From the NCBI RefSeq assembly GCF_028335745.1, contig NZ_CP116477.1, positions 496,001-560,000 on the forward strand: a DNA stretch of 64,000 nt, given 5' to 3'. The translations under genes and the position numbers were made by a program. The notes under the pieces were generated by a model. It worked only from the letters and a program-made list of their open reading frames with translations, searched no databases and was not told the DNA's origin. Shown piece by piece: positions 58,216 to 64,000 of the stretch (positions are counted from its first letter, which is position 1; each line of letters begins with the position of its first letter). The stretch comes from Pectobacterium sp. A5351. Its GTDB lineage: Bacteria; Pseudomonadota; Gammaproteobacteria; Enterobacterales; Enterobacteriaceae.

Positions 58216-58824
58216 ATGAAAGTATTAACAGCAAGGCAGCAGCAGGTTTATGACCTGATCCGCGATCATATTGCGCAAACCGGAATGCCGCCAACGCGGG
58301 CGGAAATTGCTCAACAACTAGGGTTTCGCTCTCCCAATGCAGCTGAAGAACATCTGAAAGCGCTGGCCCGTAAAGGTGTGATTGAAATTGTATCGGGCGC
58401 GTCTCGTGGTATTCGTCTGCTGATGGAAGAAGAGACAGGTATTCCTCTGGTTGGTCGTGTGGCCGCAGGTGAACCGCTGCTGGCGCAGGAACATATCGAA
58501 TGTCGCTATCAGGTTGACCCTGCGATGTTCAAACCCAGCGCTGATTTTTTGCTGCGGGTGAGCGGTATGTCGATGAAAGATATCGGTATTATGGATGGTG
58601 ATCTACTGGCCGTGCATAAAACAGAAGATGTCCGCAATGGTCAGATTGTCGTCGCACGTATTGATGATGAAGTGACGGTGAAGCGCCTGAAAAAGCAGGG
58701 TAATACGGTGTATCTTCTCGCGGAAAACGAAGAGTTTTCCCCTATTGTGGTCGACCTGCGTGAGCAAAGTTTTTCGATAGAAGGCTTAGCGGTTGGCGTC
58801 ATTCGTAACAGCGACTGGAGCTAA
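58216..58824 (+). CDS. lexA: LexA repressor/autoprotease
   Basis: The 202-residue protein has the N-terminal winged-helix domain ([20 protein letters not shown], then [20 protein letters not shown]) and the C-terminal protease with the cleavage site in RVAAGEP (Ala-Gly), the catalytic serine in [12 protein letters not shown] and lysine in VTVKRLKK. RecA-stimulated self-cleavage starts the SOS response. The ATG at 58216 follows GGGGGCGG and fits the known start; 26 codons upstream in frame cover the operators and are excluded. The dinF gene that follows lexA in E. coli is absent here. Confidence 0.97.
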   Translation: MKVLTARQQQVYDLIRDHIAQTGMPPTRAEIAQQLGFRSPNAAEEHLKALARKGVIEIVSGASRGIRLLMEEETGIPLVGRVAAGEPLLAQEHIECRYQVDPAMFKPSADFLLRVSGMSMKDIGIMDGDLLAVHKTEDVRNGQIVVARIDDEVTVKRLKKQGNTVYLLAENEEFSPIVVDLREQSFSIEGLAVGVIRNSDWS

Positions 58825-59322
58825 CGGTTCACAGAGATGCACTACTCGTCTATCTGAGTCAGTGCATCACCCTCTTTGTGTTAATCGCTTCATGGGCTAG
58901 TCACTTTATGTGTGGGTTGCCCCGCGTGTTAATCTGCTATGTGTATATATTTCGTTACATTTAGCGTGTGTTTTTTGCGATTCCCCTTACCACCTGTTTT
59001 TTCACTGCTTTTGCGGTGATTTTCTCTTTCTTAACACCTTATCCAGCTACAGATTCCTTGTTTCCAATTTTAAGTGAAGTATTCAGCTATAATTTTTATC
59101 AAGGTAAGCATTTTAATCTTTTTTTTGGTCGTTTGGTGATTGATCATCAGCCATCACATTTAGGTTAGCCCGGCAATCAAGGGAGACAGTGGCGAAGAAC
59201 GCTGTGATGGTTCACACCATGATGACGCTGCTTACTGCATAGACCGATTTATCTGACACTGACGCCTGCGTCTGTAGTCATGATTTATTTATGCGCAATA
59301 CACCTAAGGTACGGAGATTCTT
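58825..59322. other. lexA-csbD spacer without supported gene
   Basis: This stretch lies where dinF would be in E. coli. It contains only short frames with no ribosome site or family features; one hydrophobic frame (58968-59168) is weak. The right end should hold the promoter of the CsbD-like gene. Confidence 0.5.
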
Positions 59323-59532
59323 ATGAATAAAGACCAAGCCAGCGGTAACTGGAAACAGTTTAAAGGTAAAGCAAAAGAGCAATGGGGCAAATTAACGGAT
59401 GACGACCTGACGGTCATCGAAGGTAAACGTGGCCAACTGGTAGGGAGAATTCAGGAGCGTTACGGGTACGCAAAAGAAGCGGCAGAGAAAGAAGTGAAGC
59501 ACTGGGAAACGCACCACAAATATCATTGGTAG
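59323..59532 (+). CDS. yjbJ: CsbD-family stress protein (YjbJ-like)
   Basis: The 69-residue protein matches the CsbD family: MNKDQASGNWKQFKGKAKEQ, then WGKLTDDDLTVIEGKRGQLV, then KEAAEKEVKHW. These small, hydrophilic helical proteins accumulate under stress or in stationary phase; their action is not understood. GGAG lies nine bases upstream of the ATG, and a strong terminator follows. Confidence 0.93.
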   Translation: MNKDQASGNWKQFKGKAKEQWGKLTDDDLTVIEGKRGQLVGRIQERYGYAKEAAEKEVKHWETHHKYHW

Positions 59533-59560
59533 TGAATGTGATGCTTCTCCGTAGAAAAGG

Positions 59561-59590
59561 ACGATGGCCCTCAGGGCTATCGTTTTTTTG
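59561..59590 (+). terminator. yjbJ terminator
   Basis: ACGATGGCCC and GGGCTATCGT form the stem (one mismatch) around TCA, followed by TTTTTTT. Confidence 0.88.
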
Positions 59591-59634
59591 TGCTGAGAAA
59601 ACCCCTGTCATGCGGGAGCTTCCATCAATGAGCA

Positions 59635-60150
59635 TTAACGCTTTTTAATCGGAACCGTATGGTCGTGATCGCAATGATCCGGCTGCTTGCACGATGCCAC
59701 TTCCTGACAGCCGCCACACAGCCCGTGAGCTTCCACTACGCTGTGACGTAGCGTAAATCCTGACTGCTGTGCCAGGCTACGTAGTGTTTCTTCCACACCT
59801 TCGGTTTGACGTTCCGTGACCTGCCCGCAGCGATCGCAGATGAACAGGGCTGACGTATGGCTGTGGTCTTCGATATGGTGGCACAGCACGTAGCTGTTGT
59901 TTGACTCAACTCGATGAATGAAGCCTTGTTCCAGCAGAAAATCCAGTGCGCGATAGACGGTCGGCGGTTTGGCCTGAGGTTCGGACACTCGCAGCAGATC
60001 CAGCAGGTCATAAGCGCTGATAGCGCCGGACTGCTGCGCCATTAGACGTAAAACCTCTAACCGCTGCGGCGTGAGACGCACAGCGCGCTGCTGACAAATC
60101 TGTTCAGCCTGGGCAAGAAGTTTGTCCTGTTTGGTTGAATCCATTGTCAT
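59635..60150 (-). CDS. zur: Zinc uptake regulator Zur
   Basis: This Fur-family repressor has about 171 residues. The winged helix reads RLTPQRLEVLRLMAQQSGAI, then KPPTVYRALDFLLEQGFIHR. The metal sites include CDRCG and CGGC pairs and the HHIEDHSH region, and a histidine-rich tail (CDHDHTV) ends the protein. With zinc bound it represses zinc-uptake genes. The ATG at 60150 has AGGG upstream; the ATG six bases later is also possible. The gene lies downstream of lexA as in E. coli, but in the opposite orientation to yjbJ. Confidence 0.95.
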   Translation of the reverse strand: MTMDSTKQDKLLAQAEQICQQRAVRLTPQRLEVLRLMAQQSGAISAYDLLDLLRVSEPQAKPPTVYRALDFLLEQGFIHRVESNNSYVLCHHIEDHSHTSALFICDRCGQVTERQTEGVEETLRSLAQQSGFTLRHSVVEAHGLCGGCQEVASCKQPDHCDHDHTVPIKKR

Positions 60151-60200
60151 ATCACCCTGACGCATTGAGGAACAAGACGGATATCTTACCACGACTGAAG

Positions 60201-60225
60201 AAAAACGCCGAACTGGCGGCGTTTT
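60201..60225. terminator. Terminator after yhaK
   Basis: AAAAACGCCG, AACTGG and CGGCGTTTTT make a 10-bp hairpin flanked by A and T runs. It lies beyond the yhaK stop and upstream of zur. Confidence 0.88.
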
Positions 60226-60250
60226 TCTGCGAAAACAACGAACAGGGGGA

Positions 60251-60949
60251 CTACACGACCAGATCGATGAGCAACGCCCGCAACGGTGTTTCTGCTTGTA
60301 GCGTCAACGCTGTTTCTTCCTTAATAAAGGCGCCGTCGCCGCAGTGTAGTGTTTCACTGTTCTGATTGCCTTTTACCGCCATTGAACCGTGGATCAGTTG
60401 GAGGTATGCCTGATTGCCCTGTAGCGCGATTGTGCTTTGCTCATTCTGCTGGAGATCGACATGATGGATCCAAACCTGCTGGCGCAGTTGCAGACTGGTC
60501 TGTTCACCTTCTGGCGAGGCAAGCAGAGTATGGCTTGATGAATCTAATTCCATACGCTGTAACGGACTGTTCTCTCGGGTCTGGCAGGCGTTAAGCCACA
60601 ATTGCAGACGCGTCAGTGGCTTACTGGCGTTGGTATTATGTTCGCTATAGCTGACGTTCGGCTGAGTCGCGAGCAACAGAACATCGCCAGCTTTGGCCTG
60701 AATGTGGCGGCCATTGCTGTCGCGGTATTCAGCTTCGCCCTGAAGAATAATGTTCAGAATATCAACCCGTGGGTAGGTTCGTGGCTGGAATGATGCCCCC
60801 GGCGCTAATACTTCCTGATTGAGCACACGCAGAGAAGCGTAGCCCAGCAATTGTGGATCAAAATAGTGACCAAAAGAGAAGGTGTAGCGTGCCTGCAACC
60901 AGCCATAGTCGGCCTGGCCGCATTGCCCCGCTGCTCTTCGTGTGATCAT
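60251..60949 (-). CDS. yhaK: Pirin-family bicupin YhaK
   Basis: The 232-residue protein has two cupin parts. The first carries the signature MITRRAAGQCGQADYGWLQA, then FDPQLLGYASLRVLN and YPRVDILNIILQGEAEYRDS, which are very close to E. coli YhaK, a redox-sensitive pirin-like protein. Its biochemical role is not settled. It is divergent from the LysR-type gene, as in E. coli, where YhaJ regulates this region. The gap of about 110 bp should hold both promoters. Confidence 0.92.
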   Translation of the reverse strand: MITRRAAGQCGQADYGWLQARYTFSFGHYFDPQLLGYASLRVLNQEVLAPGASFQPRTYPRVDILNIILQGEAEYRDSNGRHIQAKAGDVLLLATQPNVSYSEHNTNASKPLTRLQLWLNACQTRENSPLQRMELDSSSHTLLASPEGEQTSLQLRQQVWIHHVDLQQNEQSTIALQGNQAYLQLIHGSMAVKGNQNSETLHCGDGAFIKEETALTLQAETPLRALLIDLVV

Positions 60950-61061
60950 AATTTTTATCCCCCAGATAATTATTTATTAAACCGATAGTAATTGTGTGGA
61001 CGTTGGATTGTTAGCTAGTTAATCTGGTGGGTATATTCAAAATTCCTGAATGAGTATCAAG

Positions 61062-61958
61062 ATGGCGAAAGAACGAGCATTGACGCTGGAAGCCTTGAGG
61101 GTGATGGATGCGATCGATCGTCGTGGCAGCTTTGCCGCTGCGGCAGACGAACTGGGTAGGGTGCCTTCGGCGTTGAGCTATACCATGCAGAAACTGGAAG
61201 AAGAGTTAGATGTGGTGTTGTTCGATCGTTCTGGCCATCGTACTAAATTCACGAATGTCGGGCGCATGCTGCTGGAACGCGGACGTATCCTGCTGGAAGC
61301 TGCGGATAAGCTCACGACGGATGCGGAAGCACTGGCGCGCGGCTGGGAAACGCACCTGACGATTGTGACGGAAGCGCTTATTCCGACTCAGCGGCTTTTC
61401 CCATTAATCGATAAGCTGGCGCTTAAAGCAAATACGCAAGTATCGATTCTGACAGAAGTGCTGGCAGGGGCGTGGGAACGTCTTGAGCAAGGGCGTGCCG
61501 ACATCGTGATTGCGCCGGACATGCATTTTCGCGCGTCTTCAGAAATGAATACCCGCAAGCTGTACACGATGAATAACGTGTATGTTGCCAGCCCTGAACA
61601 CCCCATTCATCAAGAACCTGAGCCGTTGTCGGATGCCACTCGGGTGAAATATCGCGGGATTGCGGTGGCGGATACCGCACGCGAACGCCCGGTGCTGACC
61701 GTGCAACTGTTGGATAAACAGCAGCGTCTGACGGTGAGCTCGCTGGATGATAAGCGACGTGCGCTGCTGGCGGGATTAGGTGTCGCGACCATGCCTTATC
61801 CGATGGTCGCGCAAGATATTGCCGAAGGGCGTTTACTGGTGATTGGGCCGGAGCATCAGATGGAAAGCCAGATCATTATGGCGTGGCGGCGAGACAGCAT
61901 GGGCGAGGCGAAATCCTGGTTCCTGCGTGAAATTCCGAAGCTGCTGAACCAGCCCTAA
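61062..61958 (+). CDS. yhaJ: LysR-type regulator YhaJ
   Basis: The 298-residue protein has an N-terminal LysR helix-turn-helix (LTLEALRVMDAIDRRGSFAA, then AADELGRVPSALSYTMQKLE) and a C-terminal ligand-binding domain, nearly identical in pattern to E. coli YhaJ. That protein senses certain aromatic compounds and activates yhaK/yqjF-type genes. yhaK and yqjF-type genes are both present nearby, which suits this role. I chose the ATG at 61062 because it gives the same length and MAKERALTLEAL start as E. coli; the ATG at 61050 is also in frame. Confidence 0.92.
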   Translation: MAKERALTLEALRVMDAIDRRGSFAAAADELGRVPSALSYTMQKLEEELDVVLFDRSGHRTKFTNVGRMLLERGRILLEAADKLTTDAEALARGWETHLTIVTEALIPTQRLFPLIDKLALKANTQVSILTEVLAGAWERLEQGRADIVIAPDMHFRASSEMNTRKLYTMNNVYVASPEHPIHQEPEPLSDATRVKYRGIAVADTARERPVLTVQLLDKQQRLTVSSLDDKRRALLAGLGVATMPYPMVAQDIAEGRLLVIGPEHQMESQIIMAWRRDSMGEAKSWFLREIPKLLNQP

Positions 61959-62063
61959 ATTCCGCGCTTTATTATGGCAAGGTGTGGGCTACACCTTGCT
62001 TTGTATTTCATTGACGAATCGTACTTCATTAATAATCGTACTTCGTCGCTAGTCGACAACATC

Positions 62064-63059
62064 TTAGTATAAACTGACAAACGTCTTATCTCGGTGATGA
62101 GGCTGGTTCAGGTCTTGCTCTGGGCCCAGCGAAATCACACCATGTGGATTAATCGTGCCGTGGCTACGATAGTAGTGATGACGAATATGCGCCATATCGA
62201 CGGTATCGGCGATGCCAGGCATCTGATAAATATCCCGCAGAAAGCCGAACAGATTGGGATAATCGCTCAGGCGATATTTATCGCATTTAAAATGCGTGTG
62301 ATAGACCGGATCGAAACGGATCAGCGTCGTCCACAGCCGCAGGTCGGCTTCGGTTAACCGATCGCCAGTCAGATAGCGCTGTTTTGCCAAAATAGCTTCC
62401 AGATCGGATAGCGCGGCAAAAACGGTCGTGGCCGCTTCATCATAGGCCGACTGACTCGTCGCAAAACCGGCTTTGTAAACGCCGTTGTTGACCTTGTCGT
62501 AAATCCAGCCGTTCAATTCATCAATCTGAGCGCGTAGCGCTTCTGGATAGTAATCTCCTGCCGTTGCGCCCACACCGTCAAACGCGCTGTTCAGCATACG
62601 GATGATATCGGCGGATTCATTACTGACGATGGTGTGTTGCTCGGTGTCCCACAGGACGGGCACGGTCACCCGACCGCTGTAGTCCGGTTTGGCGTGCAGG
62701 TAGAGTTGGTAGAGGAATTCGTGCTGATAAAGTGAATCCCCCGTTGCTCCCTCAAAATCAGTCCCGAACGTCCAGCCGTGATCGAGCATGAGCGGATGAA
62801 CTACCGACACCGCGATGTGATCTTCTAGCCCTTTCAACTGTCGCATGAGCAGCGTGCGGTGTGCCCACGGACAGGCGAGCGAAACATAGAGATGATAACG
62901 ACCGGACTGGGCAGGAAAGCCGCCTTTGCCGGTGAGGCCAGGTGTGCCATCGGGCGTGACCCAGTTGCGGAATGCGGATTCTGAACGCTTAAAGTGACCG
63001 CCGGTAGATTTGGTTTCATACCAGGTATCGTGCCATACGCCGTCAACCAGTTGTCCCAT
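62064..63059 (-). CDS. yqjG: Glutathionyl-hydroquinone reductase YqjG
   Basis: The 331-residue protein has the xi-class glutathione-transferase layout: an N-terminal thioredoxin-like domain with catalytic Cys in VSLACPWAHRTLLMR, the SNESADIIRMLN segment that binds glutathione, and a helical C-terminal domain (RYLTGDRLTEADLRLWTTLI). It reduces glutathionyl-hydroquinones. AGGA precedes the ATG at 63059, and the upstream ATG at 63098 is not needed. It is co-oriented with yqjF and yqjK, as in E. coli. Confidence 0.94.
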   Translation of the reverse strand: MGQLVDGVWHDTWYETKSTGGHFKRSESAFRNWVTPDGTPGLTGKGGFPAQSGRYHLYVSLACPWAHRTLLMRQLKGLEDHIAVSVVHPLMLDHGWTFGTDFEGATGDSLYQHEFLYQLYLHAKPDYSGRVTVPVLWDTEQHTIVSNESADIIRMLNSAFDGVGATAGDYYPEALRAQIDELNGWIYDKVNNGVYKAGFATSQSAYDEAATTVFAALSDLEAILAKQRYLTGDRLTEADLRLWTTLIRFDPVYHTHFKCDKYRLSDYPNLFGFLRDIYQMPGIADTVDMAHIRHHYYRSHGTINPHGVISLGPEQDLNQPHHRDKTFVSLY

Positions 63060-63167
63060 AAATCCTCCCGTTAGTGAGTGATGATAAGACGACGGCAAGC
63101 CTGGTATGCTTGCCGTCCAATTTGCGATTTGACTATTAAGTGTAGTACAGGCTTGAAAAGACCCGTC

Positions 63168-63563
63168 TTACCACTTTTTGCCCAGCAGACGGTCGATGCT
63201 GAATGCGCCGGGGCCCGTTACCGCCAGCAGGAGGTAGCCGCCAGCGATGGTCAGGTTTTTCATGAACATCAATTGGTTCATGCCTTCCGAAAAGTTAGAG
63301 TGGAAAATCAGTGCGGTCAGCAGCGTAAAGCCCGCAGTGAACAGTGCAACAGTACGTGTCAGCAAGCCGAACAGCACCGCCAGACCACCACCTAGTTCCA
63401 GCAAAATGGTCAGCGGCAGCAGGAAGGTCGGTACGCCCATCGCCTGCATGTATTGCTGTGTTCCCGCATAGGCATCACCCAGCTTACCGTAACCTGCCAC
63501 AATAAACAGAATCGGCATTAAGATACGTGCAACCAGTAGTGCAGTGCTTTCTAAATTTTTCAT
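63168..63563 (-). CDS. yqjF: DoxX-family membrane protein YqjF
   Basis: The 131-residue protein has four membrane helices and DoxX-family features: ARILMPILFIVAGYGKLGDA, then LLELGGGLAVLFGLLTRTVA and AGGYLLLAVTGPGAFSIDRLL. Its function is unknown; in E. coli the gene responds to YhaJ and to nitroaromatic compounds. GGAG gives good spacing to the second of two adjacent ATGs. It lies just upstream of yqjG, and a single transcript is likely. Confidence 0.9.
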   Translation of the reverse strand: MKNLESTALLVARILMPILFIVAGYGKLGDAYAGTQQYMQAMGVPTFLLPLTILLELGGGLAVLFGLLTRTVALFTAGFTLLTALIFHSNFSEGMNQLMFMKNLTIAGGYLLLAVTGPGAFSIDRLLGKKW

Positions 63564-63835
63564 CATCTCTCCAATTGATTTTGTTGTGGGCTATATCGCC
63601 CTGTTGTGTTTGTTGTAGCAGGTGTGGTCTGAAAACGTGGCCCGCCATCAGGTTATGGGCAGATAGTATAGAGAGATGATTTACGCTGCCAGCGAGTATA
63701 ATTGTTGTTTTATTTCAGAAAAATTGATGTTTGGTTAACGTTACAAGAACGCGCCGCAATGACGTGAGCGCGTGGGCAAAAGCGAGATGAAAAATGCCGT
63801 ACAGGAAAGGCAGATCGCCGATGCGATAGGAAGGA

Positions 63836-64000
63836 TTACGGACGTGAGTCAAACGTTTTGCGGAAAAGCCTGAATGTCCCCCACAGCCCGACGAGACGGC
63901 GTCCCCAGCGAATCATACGGCTGGGGTGACGCACGCCATAGAGCGCGATGAGACTGGAGCCCACGATCCAGTATTTACGCCACTGCATCAGACTTTGCCA
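63836..64000 (-). CDS. yqjK: YqjK-like protein, C-terminal part (partial)
   Basis: The final frame runs off the right end of the window and ends at a TAA at 63836-63838. Its 54 visible residues (for example MQWRKYWIVGSSLIALYGVR, then HPSRMIRWGRRLVGLWGTFR) resemble the end of E. coli YqjK, a small basic protein with one hydrophobic segment. It keeps the E. coli order yqjK-yqjF-yqjG. The function is unknown. Confidence 0.75.
   Translation of the reverse strand, partial: WQSLMQWRKYWIVGSSLIALYGVRHPSRMIRWGRRLVGLWGTFRLFRKTFDSRP

Noticed and set aside
58968..59168. Hydrophobic 66-codon frame after lexA
   Set aside because: No ribosome site and no recognisable family; insufficient to call a gene.

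Overview
The window looks like the chromosome of a soft-rot enterobacterium of the Pectobacterium type. It carries three paralogous secreted pectate lyases plus a pelZ-like lyase. The housekeeping gene order is enterobacterial (dsbD-cutA-dcuA-aspA-fxsA-groESL, ubiCA, plsB/dgkA-lexA, zur, yhaK/yhaJ, yqjG-yqjF-yqjK), with proteins very close to those of E. coli. The species assignment is inference.

Region by region. (1) 1-12533: the 3' part of a catecholate-type siderophore operon on the + strand. It holds the aryl-carrier end of an EntB-like protein, an NRPS (C-A-T), an EntA-like dehydrogenase, a large NRPS (docking-C-A-T-E-C-T) and an adenylation protein that probably loads the last carrier domain in trans, with a glycine-like specificity code. 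(2) 12534-15346: a degraded fragment, an orphan enolase-superfamily gene and periplasmic cyclophilin ppiA. (3) 15370-22445: the pelZ-pelC-pelB-pelA cluster on the - strand, each pel gene with its own terminator, and two copies of a palindromic intergenic repeat. (4) 22446-44123: an accessory block inserted at the 3' end of tRNA-Phe (the pheU position next to yjdC-dsbD). Three degenerate copies of the tRNA end (about 44124, 34422 and 22537) divide it into two tandem integrative elements. The element next to the tRNA (34.4-44.1 kb) has an apparently intact P4-type integrase, a Ner-like regulator, twin XRE regulators, a DUF3644 gene, two unknown genes, a Fic protein and a membrane protein. The distal element (22.6-34.4 kb) has an integrase broken by a frameshift just before the catalytic tyrosine, a junkyard of IS remnants, a broken tacAT-like toxin-antitoxin pair and an AT-rich peptide natural-product cluster. 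(5) 44124-64000: tRNA-Phe and conserved core genes.

The most interesting system is at 23938-30242. A 41-residue peptide gene, missed by ordinary ORF length cut-offs, is followed by a hairpin terminator and then by an operon for a JmjC/cupin-type oxygenase, a cytoplasmic solute-binding-protein homologue, a ThiF/MccB/PaaA-like adenylating enzyme with an N-terminal extension, and an MFS transporter. A convergent ABC-F ATPase lies beside it. The layout resembles microcin C and pantocin A pathways, but the gene set is not one I recognise. I read it as a candidate ribosomally made, modified peptide with export and ribosome-protection immunity. The product and its target are unknown.

Elsewhere the genes cooperate as expected. 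The pel genes supply secreted pectin-degrading enzymes. dcuA and aspA form an aspartate/fumarate couple. groES/groEL have a sigma-32 promoter, ubiC/ubiA start ubiquinone synthesis, and lexA carries two SOS boxes. All specificity predictions and names rest on reading motifs by eye, without database searches.
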